Of a DNA stretch of 64,000 nucleotides, positions 23,336 to 34,289 are shown piece after piece. The stretch's first letter is position 1. Every line of letters starts with the position of its first letter. The notes below the pieces were generated by a model, which was given only the letters and a program-made list of their open reading frames with translations, did no database searches and had not been told where the DNA came from. The DNA is taken from the NCBI RefSeq assembly GCF_963678635.1, contig NC_087062.1:72321345-72385344 (forward strand), in the 5' to 3' direction. This DNA is from Symsagittifera roscoffensis. Its lineage: Eukaryota; Xenacoelomorpha; Acoela; Convolutidae. The position numbers were made by a program, and so were the translations under genes.

Positions 23336-24451
23336 GCCCTTGACTTTAATTTACCCAGAGTATGAGGGGAAGAAAACATCACCAAAAGTCTATGTAAGGG
23401 ATGTGATTAGACGTCAACAAGAACTAAACGACTTGTGTAGACGGAAAAATCAGCAGGCACAGGCAAGGCAGAGGAAAAGATTCGATAAAAAAGCAGCTGG
23501 TGCAAAAGCTTACTCGGTAGGAGACCCTGTATGGGTATTTCAAAACGTTATACTACCGTAAGGAACAAAAAAACTCCTAAAAAAAGTGGAAGAGACCCTT
23601 AATGATTACGCAAGTGCACCACGAGGGACGTTTTTATAGACTGAGCACCGGCCGAGCCGCTCACTACGAGAACATTAAGCCACACAACCCATCGACAGAA
23701 GACTGGTGTATACCTGCAGACATGGAAGAGGGGGATTATCTGATGATGGAACCTGCCTGTGAGGTCAATGAGGAAGGCACCAGGGTAAAGAACGATGGAA
23801 ATGAGGTCGTAGAGGAAGGATCAAGTTCACCACTAGACCTGGGTCCCAACGAGGTGATTGAAGCAGATGAAGAAACCTTACCCTACGCAGAGGAGGACTG
23901 GCAAGACCCCGAACAAATGGAGGGCCCCAAGAGTTTGGAACCAGACCTTCCGTTTACGATACAGACAGAGTAACAGGACAAGACTCACGAAGAAATATAA
24001 TCCTTACGGAGATGACTTCGTAGTGGACGAGATAGATCTGAAGAAGATAGTGGAAGAAGTAGTGGGTCTAGAAGAAATAACTGTGTCACAGGACATCGAC
24101 ATAGTCGACGATCACGACGAGGAGTGGGTCGATGACCGTTCCAAGCCCGAGATGGAATTTGCCGACGAGCAACAGCAATCCTATGAAAAACACTTGACAA
24201 ATCTGCGTGTCTTGGAATGGCTGAACGAAATGACGTCGGACCCAATGGAGACCAGTGTCACGATTCAAGATGTAGATCGTGAAAGCATGAAATACATGAA
24301 AACCGAAAGGGATGATTCTCCCTGGGCTGCCCGAGAAGGGCAATTACTCATTCCTGCTTCCAACCTCGATTTAATATCCCGTATGCGATCGACGGGGACG
24401 TCGATGGATATTTATTGTCCGGGGAGTGGGGGTAGGATTTTCCCACACTGA
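23334..24451 (+). pseudogene. Element E1 integrase C-terminus and pol tail, copy 2
   Basis: Matches 19610-20700. It begins after the missing integrase core, keeps the basic R-R-K-x-Q-Q-A-Q-A-R-Q-R-K-R-F segment, and has a TAA near 23560 plus a one-base change that breaks the GPF/Y module. The acidic tail continues at 23602-23973 and, in another frame, at 23858-24451. This copy keeps the 19 bp (near 24101) lost from copy 1, which shows that the post-integrase segment is the continuation of pol. Confidence 0.75.
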
Positions 24452-24701
24452 AAAATTATTTATAAAAAAATTAAGAATAGCAAGAGAGACAGGTGATCTA
24501 GAAGCAAAAACAGGCGAGGACCCTAAGAAACCGGATATAGGGAGAGTAGTTGAGTCATATTTTAGCTTATCAAATGAAAACTCAAGTAGCATATTATTGA
24601 AAGATAGCGATTTAATTTTCACAAATAGAACATGTGCGGTAGCGATCACAGCAGACATGAAATTTAAGACAGCGCTAGCAGCGGATTTTAAGAGAGAATA
24701 A
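24426..24701 (+). pseudogene. Element E1 pol C-terminus, copy 2
   Basis: Equivalent to the last third of 20421-20969, in a new frame after a small change near 24410. It ends at the TAA shared with copy 1. No recognised domain. Confidence 0.5.
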
Positions 24702-24755
24702 AGAAACATTGAATTCCTTTGGAAGCAAAGACCAGGAATAGGAGGTGTAGCAGCT

Positions 24756-24983
24756 GTGCCTCCGGCGGCGTCACAGATACCGGGAAAAAACTTATGCTTC
24801 TTGGTGACAAGGGCAACAGAGAAGCGGCACGTGGACCCGGAAAACCTAGTGCTATCCTTGACGAGATTGAGAGACTTCCTTGTGGAAATTGAAGAAAAGG
24901 AACTCTCGCTTCCAGTATACGATCCGAACAGGACGACTACATCCACGGGAGCTGTATGCACTGATACACGTAATCTTCTCTGA
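24756..24983 (+). pseudogene. Element E1 PPAASQ block, copy 2
   Basis: Second copy of the block at 21024-21284, with the same P-P-A-A-S-Q, V-T-R-A-T-E-K and D-P-E-N-L-V-L motifs. Indels near 24926 change the C-terminus relative to copy 1. Function unknown. Confidence 0.5.
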
Positions 24984-25399
24984 TTCTAATATACAAGTAT
25001 ACTTACTTAAGAAATATTATTTAAGTAGAGGCTGAGTTTAGGTTGCATGCAGGAAGGCGTCACAATAAATGTGTGTTTTGTGTGTTATGTTATGTTACGT
25101 GTGATGTTATTAAGACCCTGGGTAAGAAGGAACTAGTGACCATGAATAACCAAATGACGATCTTAGGAATAGATCCAAAGTTCGGACTGTCCATTCTTAG
25201 GTCGAATTCCAAAAGTTTTAGTAAACTTCAGGATCAAAATCTTTTTATCCAATTGTTTTCAATAAATTTTAATATAAAAATTGGAGTAAAGCTGACAAAT
25301 GTGATATTCGTGACCTCTTTTCTAGATCCTGATTGATTATTTAAATATTCACTTGATTTCAATTCATCAAACTGATAATAGACTCGAATCTGAAGGAAC

Positions 25400-26472
25400 A
25401 TGGACAAGTTCAACTTGAACGAATTGATGGACCAGGCAGAGGCATATGTGGGATCGATGGTAGATGCGATCTATCGTCGGCTGATGGATTGAGACTTCGC
25501 TCTGGAGGACCCAGAGGTAGTCATGTTGCTGATCGCCTCAATAAACATCTTGGAGCATGATAACCGTGGGGACCGCCCCACGAAAGTCTTATTGATGGCA
25601 GCATATAGAGAAAGAGGTGTACTAGACCACTCGAACATGAGGGTAATGAGGCTGAGAAGCGGGGCTCTCTCAGGAAGTGACTTGGCGAACGGGCCTGGAT
25701 TGGGAAGTTCCCGGACATACCATCCAGGCGAGATGCCTCTGCTAACCAAGCCTAGGCCTAGTCTGAGAAGGATGCATCAGGAGATGAACAGCGAGGCTGC
25801 CTCGTCTAGTTCACAACTGAGAGCAGCTGCGCCACCCAAGAGGGTGAGAAAAGAAGAAGACGTTCAGACGAACGAAATCATGCAAGATCTTGACGAAACG
25901 ACAGAAGAACTGGAGAACACCAGAAGGGAGCTGGACGAAATGACCAAAACCATGTTCAGTACGGAAGAAGACAGAGACATTTAGAAGAGATTGTTTGGAG
26001 ATTGCAACAAGAAACAGGGTGAAGAAATAGAGCGCTTGAGGCGAGAGTACAAAGATCGGAGCGGCTGGCGTTGACGATAGCCGTAGAAAGAGTGATACCA
26101 ACAAGGAATATTCCTCGTGGGCAGTCCCCGATGGAACTTTTGACACCTCGCGAGTTGAGTCAAGCTACGGAGACGCGACTCCCAGCTACAACTGGTCGAG
26201 TGACAATCCCGGACCCGAGTGACAACCTAGATGACCCAGTTGTGGAGCAAACAGTGAGAAAATTGATAGAAACAGCTGGACGATTGGTCGCTAATAGGAA
26301 TGCGCTAAGTTCCGGGGTGACTGCACCCTATGAAACAATCGATGACACGGGCAGAGTACAACTCTCCCAAGAGATGATGACGAGAACGGGATTTAGTGAT
26401 ACAGCGTTACCAACAAAGAGCTCTAAGGTCCCAGACAGAAAGATACGAGAAATGCCGATGAAGAAAGTGTGA
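25400..26472 (+). pseudogene. Element E1 ORF3 N-terminal region, copy 2
   Basis: Starts with ATG at 25400. An in-frame TGA at 25490-25492, absent from copy 1, stops it after about 30 codons. The frame continues at 25523-25984 and includes a Ser/Pro-rich stretch that copy 1 lost. The coiled-coil-like segment and the two frame lesions after E-D-R-D-I match copy 1. The 26071-26472 piece holds a V-E-Q-T-V-R-K-L-I-E-T-A helical block. The protein probably continues into the SGNH domain downstream, and the role is unknown. Confidence 0.65.
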
Positions 26473-26559
26473 TTGACATGCAGAAGAACAACCAGTTCAA
26501 GTAAAGCTTCACAGGAGTTCCGGACACGGATTCGCGAGCCTGCTTCAATCGATCCACTC

Positions 26560-27195
26560 GGAGCCCAGCAGTAAACCTGCAGCAACCGCCACTTGGGACA
26601 TCACATCTGATACTGGGTGACAGCTTAGTGAGAGTACTCCAGAATTTGAGGACCTCCTGGATCACTACGGTGATGGCCTTTGGAGGTGCAATGATAGCCA
26701 AGCTATTTTGGATGGTGGAGCTGATGAACCCAGTGAGGATAAAAAACATAATGATCCTAATAGGGACGAACAATGTATCAAGAAGCTCAGATGATGGAGA
26801 GGCACAATGGGAGTCGATGGTGGTGTGCATTTTTACTACTCTCTGGCATAAAAACAAGTGCGCGGTACTGACCGTCTCCACCGTACCCATGAGCACGAAA
26901 ACGTTGACAGCGACAGGAAGAAGGACTCATCACTTGGAACAAAATAATAAGGAAGTTGGCGAGTCGGAATTCCGGACGGATGATCCATATGGACATTGAA
27001 CACGAGCTGAGAGCTATGGATCAGGCGAGACTAACCACCGATGGGATCCTTTTTGATAGCATTGAAGGACACGCCTGGTTGAACCGAGTATTCCAAGAGC
27101 GACTGGATGAAATGGAAGTCGAGCTCTTTAACACGGGAGTGCTGAAGAAGGAAGAAACCACGAATGAGCCGGCAATTTCAACCTTTTTCCCCTAA
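26560..27195 (+). pseudogene. Element E1 SGNH/GDSL esterase-like domain, copy 2
   Basis: Contains all SGNH landmarks in order: block I G-D-S-L near 26615-26626, block III G-T-N-N near 26764-26775, and block V near 27037-27060. Block V reads D-G-I-L-F-D-S. In the SGNH family block V is D-x-x-H, so the catalytic His position appears to hold Leu. A frame change near 26930-26950 separates blocks III and V. Even if translated, the catalytic Ser-Asp-His set would be incomplete. It is followed by E1 3' ORF sequence. Confidence 0.7.
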
Positions 27196-27799
27196 CTTAG
27201 AAACACGTTTGGGAATGGTCCCAGCCGTGACCTACAGGCCGCAAAGCTCTAGCGAGCCAGGGCAAAAGACAGATGTACAAGATCGATTGGGAGAAGCGCC
27301 AATGAGAAGAACCGTCCATCCAAGACGAATATTAGGACCTGTCAATCCGACCGTGGAAACAACCAGCACTTCGAGCTCAGAGACAAGATTAGAGACTACG
27401 GGTACCAGCCGAGAGGAGCGACGTCCAGACAGGAGCTCTTTGATGTGGTCGAGGCGCATACCTTCTCCCTGGCACGTGTACAAACAGGACCTGATGAATT
27501 TGAATCTTCAGATAGTGAGATTTGCAGCAGATGCCATGAGGATCTTAAATGGAGCGAGATTGTTCGTCAACGGATTGTATTCAATAATAGGCGTGGACTG
27601 GTTGATAGTGGCTGGCATAAACTTCAACTCCACGAGCGCCTTGAGGTTTGCCGACTTAGAGGGACTGCCCTCAAACAATACAATGAGTCCAGTAAATGCA
27701 AGACCATTGCAAGATGTGAAACTGAATCACGATGAAGGAAATCGAGAAGAGAGACCCGAAAGATTCTTGACGACGAGGGCACCAATAGGAAACACGTAA
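27164..27799 (+). pseudogene. Element E1 3' region, Ser/Thr-rich segment
   Basis: A 211-residue open frame. The N-terminal half is rich in S, T, R and E and probably disordered. The second half is helical (N-L-Q-I-V-R-F-A-A-D-A-M-R-I-L-N-G-A). It overlaps the end of the SGNH frame and leads into the 27802 frame after a stop. I recognise no domain. It is probably part of a single large 3' protein. Confidence 0.5.
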
Positions 27800-27801
27800 A
27801 A

Positions 27802-28644
27802 ATGTTCGGACAGATAAAAGCAGCCCCAGGTCATGTAAAAGAAAGAGCGTACCCGAAACAAATGAATCAAGAAGGTGATGTTCAGAGATACGGTGGAATG
27901 GAGGCGATCAAGAAAGATGAGACCAATTTTCCTGCGTATGGAAAAGCAGAAATGAGGAAGGCAAAGATCATGATAGTCGCGAGCTCAGACTTCGTGTATA
28001 CCTCCAAGTCTCTGTTTTGGCCTGATGTTATACTGTTGGCAGCGGTCAACCTGGACCTAAGGCAGTCTGTGTCGATGGCAATCGGGGTGCAACGACAGAC
28101 AGAAATGAACCCAATCACAATCGTATTTTCTGGCATGAACGACCATCTACACAGTAGGGGTTTCCTGAGCAGACTCAGAGAGTCTACGACAGCCGAACAC
28201 GCTGTATGGCCAGCTATAAAGGATACCCTCGAGTCAATGGGTGAAGTGGTGGACACCCTGAAAGAAGGTGCCTTCACCAAGATAACACCGAGAGCCGTGT
28301 TTGCACTGTCTCCGGGATATGCACAGCTCCTGGATGGACTGAAGTTTGTATATGCGATGATGGCTCTGCTCTCGGAAGGGAAATATGATGTGATCATATT
28401 AACCCCAAATCGCGGAATAGAAATGGAGAATCTGAGGCCACTCAGGGCTGAATTACCTGCGGTGTGGTCTGACATCTCAAAAGCGATGCGAGGATTTAAG
28501 GACCATTCACAACACATGTTAGTGTTAGACGACGTACTGGGGTTGGAACTGTCCAACTTCAGCCGACAACTCAAACTGAAACCAGGAATTGACGATGACC
28601 ATAGAGTGATTGTGGCGATGTCAAACGATTTATGGTTCCGATGA
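27802..28644 (+). pseudogene. Element E1 3' protein with GMND motif
   Basis: A 280-residue open frame, the longest clean one in the 3' half. It contains K-I-M-I-V-A-S-S, a strand-like I-T-I-V-F-S-G-M-N-D-H motif, and later Y-D-V-I-I-L-T-P-N-R and H-M-L-V-L-D-D-V. The alternation of hydrophobic strands and helices, with G-x-N-D, resembles an SGNH-type Rossmann-like fold, but there is no GDS. It ends at an in-frame TGA directly followed by ATG at 28645. I recall related proteins from nematode LTR elements; the function is not known to me. Confidence 0.5.
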
Positions 28645-29313
28645 ATGGAAATAAAGGAGGAAGGAGAGAGAAGGAAGAATTCCAAGGAGACCAGAGCTCA
28701 CTTGGAAGCGATGGTTTTGAGAACGAAACCAGAGGCTAACAAGTGGCTGCAGTTGACCCCTCGGATAGCAGCATTGGGCGCGGATGCTCTCGAGCGAGGC
28801 CCAGTGATGATCAGGAAAATCCATGCCTACTTAAGGAAAGAGGTTAACTTGGTCGAAAATGCTGAAGAGAAGTCAGCCGAATTCCTGAACAGAGTGTGCC
28901 GAGTGATTCTGGAAGCTTTCTGGACACAGAATGTGAAGGGAGAAGAAGGCTTTGACCGGACTGACAGCATGCTAGGCGCCGGATGGACCGCGTCCTTCTT
29001 GGCGAAAATTTACCTCTCGCTTTCTCGATATCTGATAAAAGAGTTCCTCCAAGCAGTCGTAGAAGTATCGATCGTTGAATTAATAGCCCTGTTCGTGACG
29101 TTTGGAGTAGAGAACTTTGTGAAAAGGACCAGCGATACTGCTCACCAAAGAAGTGCAGAATTTGCGACTAGACGGACTTCTAACGTTGATCGCGATCAGA
29201 TGAGAGAGAACGTGAGGAAATTCGATGTGAAGCGATCCACGGATTCCTGGAATAAGATAAGAGATTTGCGACATACTCTTATCAAGTGCCTCCTGCAGCA
29301 GATCGCTTTGTAA
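28645..29313 (+). pseudogene. Element E1 3' protein, helical part 1
   Basis: Same frame as 27802-28644, separated by a single TGA. It is almost entirely helical, with basic and acidic segments (E-A-M-V-L-R-T-K-P-E-A-N-K-W-L; F-L-N-R-V-C-R-V-I-L-E-A-F-W) and a hydrophobic stretch V-E-L-I-A-L-F-V-T-F-G-V. No family recognised. The frame shifts near 29130 and 29313, and the likely continuation lies in 29314-30392. Confidence 0.5.
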
Positions 29314-29492
29314 CAGGAGAAGAAGAAACGATTCAGAGGGAGGAAGACGTGCGACGTCATGTTTGGGGCATGCCCCTGCTAACTGATCTGAGCTTAGCTA
29401 TGAGGACCGATCCTTTAGCATTGATCAGAGGAGCCACGGAGTTCGTGACGGTCATATATTGACCTGCAGTCACGTTTGAGTTCCCTGATATA

Positions 29493-30392
29493 ATGGTGGA
29501 AGCATACAGGAGGTTGGTGATGCACCTGAACCTCATATCAGCAGTGAACGGAAGTGCGCTGAATCGGTGTGAGCAGCGTGTACTGCGAGAGCTCATGAGC
29601 AAAGACCTACTGTTTGCAAAGATATCGGAGCCAGATATGACGGTCATTAACTTTGACGATCGCTTCCATCATCGTATGGGAGAAGTAGACAGAGGACACA
29701 TCGAGGTGTTCCCAAAGCTCTGGAACTTAAGACCGCATGATAAAACGGATGGCGAAACCAAGAGATTTCCTCGTGTAAAGGCCGTGTACCATAAGGTGAG
29801 AGAAGAGACGAAAGGCTGGGGTGATTACAAAAAACTGCCGGAGGAAATCCCTGAATTCCCTCTGATAAGAAGGATGCTGCTCGGAGCAGTCTGCGCAGTG
29901 CAAACCCCTATGTTGGGAGCCTTTGAGACTAACGAAAGGAGAATGGCGAAATTCTCTGAAATGATGGATCCGTGTTTCATTGGCAGAAACTTCGCAGTGC
30001 TGCAGTATGCGCAATTTGCTTACACTGATGAAGCACCAAGGAGACGATTGAGCAATGCAGCGACTCCGAAGCCTGGGAGGTTTGACGAGGAATGGGCGAA
30101 ACTGGATCTAGCGCCTATGATTATGAGAGGCAGGGCTGACTTATCAGAAGCCTTCCTAATCTTAACGAGAGTAAAACTAGAGTTAACGGTGGGAGGAACA
30201 CTACAGACTAGAACCATACTAGCACCTTTCGGCCATGAAAAAGTCAAAGTAGTTCATGGAGAGGAGGAAGATCAGTCCGCTTGCAGACTAGTTATACCGA
30301 AATTTCCTGATGGGGCAAGGAGTGAAGAGCAAGGGCCCTCAAGTTCAGGAAACATTCCGAGACGAGACGATGGGCAGCGACGAAGCCGTTGA
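29493..30392 (+). pseudogene. Element E1 3' protein, helical part 2 (C-terminus)
   Basis: A 299-residue open frame. Upstream, 29314-29460 is readable in the same direction but ends at a TGA near 29460. Conserved-looking blocks are R-F-P-R-V-K-A-V-Y-H-K-V, P-L-I-R-R-M-L-L-G-A and M-D-P-C-F-I-G-R-N-F. The C-terminal tail is Gly/Ser/Arg-rich. Sequence related to E1 stops at ~30412, where L1 begins, so the element's 3' LTR is missing or replaced. Function unknown. Confidence 0.5.
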
Positions 30393-30412
30393 TCGGAAGA
30401 ACCTATGCAACA

Positions 30413-31014
30413 ATAAGTTTATCGCAACAATTAGGAGCACAACTATAGTCTCCTCAGACACGCTATTCAGGACTTTCCCCAGACCAGATACAGTTGACAG
30501 ACTTGTCTCTTAAATCTCTCAAAGGGCGCCGGCAAACAGGCACAATCATCAAACATAGCAAAATAAATCGCTTCTGTTTAAATGTCGCAGTTTTGAAGCA
30601 TCTTCAGTTTTAAAACTCAAGTTTCATGATGGCTAACTTTGGATAAAGGCTTCTGGATCTTTGAGGCCTGAGCAATCAATCCGCAGGAATGACTGTTCTG
30701 ATATAAAAATTTGTTTCTTCATGTTTGATGCTGCCACGCTTTTTTTATTAGCAGAAACTATGGATAACGGAACTCTTAAACAAAAAATTTAATCCACAAT
30801 AAGACTTTTTATCATATATCATTATTCCAAAAACTCTTGCAATTTTCTTTCCCGGAGAGCCGAAATTTAGTTAAAACTATTTTTCATCCTCAGATACCAT
30901 TGTTGATTGTTTACGTATGCTGAATTTGCTGAACTAGGTTACGTCATGCAGAAACTTGTCAATGTTTGTGTTTTATCCCTTATGCTTTGAATGTGTGTCG
31001 AAGCTAAGGTTATG
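30413..31014 (+). repeat. L1: truncated LTR-like block
   Basis: Matches only the last ~600 bp of L2 (36260-36862) and L3 (42223-42819). It starts abruptly at AATAAGTTTATCGC, where E1 ends, and finishes at AAGGTTATG just before E2 unit 1. It is probably the surviving 3' part of a 5' LTR. Confidence 0.75.
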
Positions 31015-31199
31015 GGAACGAACCGGAACTTGACGGAGAGCAGCTCTCCGAGCAATTCTAAAAATACCGAACAGAAACTCTTGATGGAATCACCAAGGAG
31101 AAGAAGAATAGAAGGCACTGCCAGAGTACCTTTCTTGAGACGATGCCCGAAGAAGAGTGGGAGATGCATCATAGAGACCATGAAAATAGAGGATGCAAA

Positions 31200-34177
31200 A
31201 TGGACAGAGTGGCCTTCATGGAAGAGGTCTGGACAGTAGTTCAGAGCTACGGAACCCAGTCTATTTTGAAACTAGGTCTCAACCGACCGCTAATGCGGGA
31301 AGTCCTTGACAGACTCGACGAGTGTGAAGGGAGATTGAGCGAGTTGTTGATCGACTCGGCCACTGACGAAAGTAAGGCAAACTCGCCTATCAAGATGACG
31401 CCGCAAGAAGACAAAAGAGAAGTGGTATATCTGTCAAGAACCCGGAAGGGAACGATGCGATCAAAAATGGTGATTGACAGAATTAATGAAATGAGGATTA
31501 AACTGGGTAGCAAGGTGACCTTGAGGAAAACGGGAAAGACAAAGGTGGATTCCGAAATCTTGATGAAAGCTGTCAACTCAGCTGAAAGAAAACGCACCGA
31601 AGAAGCTATGGACTTGGGACAGGGTGATGATCGATTGCCTGGCACAGACAGGATGTTGACTGACATAGCGATGGTGCCACCCATTCTCATGGCAGGAACA
31701 AAATCAGCCAGTTACAAAACCAAGAAGAGTAACCGCACTCTGACTGGAGCGACGTTAGATATGGAGGTACTCAGCCAATGTGGAGAGAGTACCCTTAAAG
31801 ACTTCAAACCGTCTCCCATGAATCACGGAAAGGGAAGCGTCGTAGGACAGCTAGTCCCAGCGGAATATATACCGACTGAAAATGTCGGAAACTGTATCGA
31901 TTGATGAAGTGGCCGGTGGATACATGGAGATGTTAGAGTACATAAATTCGGCCAGAGGACACTTAATGGCTCTGGAAGACAAAAGTTCCATGGAAGGTTA
32001 TTTGGAGACGATGATGCAAGGCACCACCCTAAAGCAGAAGGCATGCGCGACTCTGGTATTGTCTGAAATGCACGCGGAAACGATCGAGCAGTTGATGAGC
32101 CTTCCATGGAGAGCGGTAGTGTTACGATACTTCGAAGAAGAAATGAGAACCACGCCGAAGATACACGCACTGATAGCAATACCCTATGTGAGAACAGAGT
32201 TACAACTGAGGTTCGCTTGGTGCATGATTGGACTGACTCGCGGGAATATGATTTGGAAGAAAAGAAAAGATCGAAGGGAGAAAAGGTGTTCTTAATGACG
32301 AGTGTGAGGGATCTGATGACCCAAAAAGGAGCAGCAGTAGAGTGCGCGAAACGGAGAGACGCTCTCTGATTCGTTCGATTTCTGATAGAACAAAGTTAAG
32401 TGCCAGCATTTAAAACTTGCGTCAAGATGCTAAGAGAAGGCGATGAACGAGCGAAAGCTTTGCTCTTGCTAGCACTTTTGGGCATATATCAGAGCAAATC
32501 AATGCGAGTGAATATGAAAGAACCCGTGGAACTAGAACCGATGAAGAAAATAGACGAAATAAGGAGGTTCTCAAACAAGGAGCTGAGGCTCTCGAAAGAA
32601 TCTATGGGAGCACTGCCGAGATCCAGTGAATACTGGGAACCGATCAGGAAGAAATCATACAGTTACGTATCCGGAATCATAGGGATGGCGTACAACCCTT
32701 TTCTAAATGAAGACATACGCGATTGCTTCTTTGTGATGAAGGCGAAAGCCGAAACGGAACTGATTGCAGATTGCCATGGAGGAATCGAGGTGAATCTAGT
32801 GACTGCACTAGGATTCTACAGCATGTTTGGTTCTTTAGAGTCACTGTTGAATCTCGAATAAAAGCATGAGATGGTTACGACCATCAGTGTTGAAGTGTTT
32901 CCGGGAGTGTTGCAAATCGAGCAGAAGTATATTGGAAAGTGGAGAGAAGCGATCAAGGCGGAAATGAACATCCAGCATAGTGAAGATTATCGTAGAATGA
33001 CGGGAGCGAGATATTTAGTGGGATCAACTCTAGCTCAAATGTGCAAGAGTAGATACCCAGTGCATTTCGCAGCGGTGGATGTGAAAAGTACGAGAACGAT
33101 CGTGGATCAAGCCTTCTCAGTGCCAAAATGCGTAAGACTAACAAGAATGTCAGAAAAATCTTACGAGTTACTGTGCAAAATATTCTCAGCAGTTCCGGTG
33201 AGAACCAAAGGGGAGTTAGAATCGAGACTGGGAAAGAAGTTCATGGGATACGCCAGTGGAAACTTCAGCGACTTTGAAAGACAAAAGCAGAAAGGATCAA
33301 CACTGACGGATTACAATGCAGTAGATGAGAATGATGAAGTCCACTGAGTGATGATGGAAGTAGAACCACTACTGGAAGCTTCGGGAGAAAGTAATTGGAG
33401 GAGCATCATGTCAACACATGATGAGTTCCCCTGCCAATGCTTGCTGCAAACATGGTGGTACCCCGGGAGTAGTAATCTGGTGTTGATCTGGAACTGTGGA
33501 GAGCTGCTCTCCATGGGTTTACCAGATTCCTCACAGCCATAACGATAGTGTTAGTGGGAGTTATGATGGCGATACGATGGCTGGAAGCTCATGCAAAAGA
33601 TAACAGTAGACAGGAGGCGCCGACGAAAGAACAGTTACAGGAATTGGGTTGTCTAAAAGTTTTAGATCTTTTTGAGACAATGTGCAGAATCTTGAACATT
33701 CCGATGGAAGTGAAAAAGAAATGGGCCAGAAGACGACTGATGCCATGGTTTAGAGCCAACATGACTGCATGGTTATACGAATATGCTAAGAAACATATGT
33801 CGAAGCACAGCAGAGTTTACAGTGCGTATCAGCTGGTCATTGGAGCAGGAGCTTTTAAGCGAGCTTTTGTAACTCATCGGAAAACAGTAACCACCGCAGT
33901 GAAGAGAACTTCTAGGACAAGTGAATGTGATGGAAGGGAAGAAGAAGAGATGCTGAAGGAAGACTTGGAGAGAAACGTGGCGTTGTGCCTCCACAACAGC
34001 TTCTGCCGAAACAGAGAATCTAACGTTGATCCTCTACCTAGTTGTAAACAAAGAGTAGAAGAGCAGAAGTGTTGGAGGACTGCTTCCAACAGCGTCAGAG
34101 TAGCTACCGACGTGTTGCAAGACACAGAAACTGAAAGTGCGGAGTCAAGGTCGCAGGAGGAGCAGCTGGAATATTGA
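31200..34177 (+). pseudogene. Element E2 unit 1 coding region (no gag or pol)
   Basis: A chain of open frames: 31200-31904, 31882-32295, 32400-32861, 32871-33347, 33348-33542 and 33548-34177. The first starts with ATG at 31200 (M-D-R-V-A-F-M-E-E-V-W), similar in style to the start of E1 ORF3. The products look helical and charged. No protease, RT, RNase H or integrase motif is present. Relative to unit 2 this copy has a 16-bp insertion near 32268, a ~485-bp deletion at ~32735 and a 1-nt loss of C near 33539. It alone keeps a 3' stretch at 33940-34300. Probably a derivative of an E1-like ORF3; function unknown. Confidence 0.6.
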
Positions 34178-34289
34178 CAAATGGCCTAAAAACAAGATGC
34201 AAAAAGAAAAAAAATTAGAAGAATTTAGAATTTTTAGAACTTCTAAACGACGAACAAAGAAGGAAACAAAAAAGCGACGAAAGAGAAGA

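Larger units (their letters stand above)
22881..26905 (+). repeat. E1 internal tandem duplication, right copy
   Basis: Collinear with 18473-22880. This copy keeps the RNase H C-terminus, the 19 bp of the pol tail and the ~190 bp of ORF3 that the left copy lost. It lacks the integrase zinc domain and catalytic core. Confidence 0.9.

Noticed and set aside
27882-28685. 267-residue minus-strand open frame
   Set aside because: It is the shadow of the plus-strand frame at 27802-28644, which has the coherent strand-helix pattern and homologous context.
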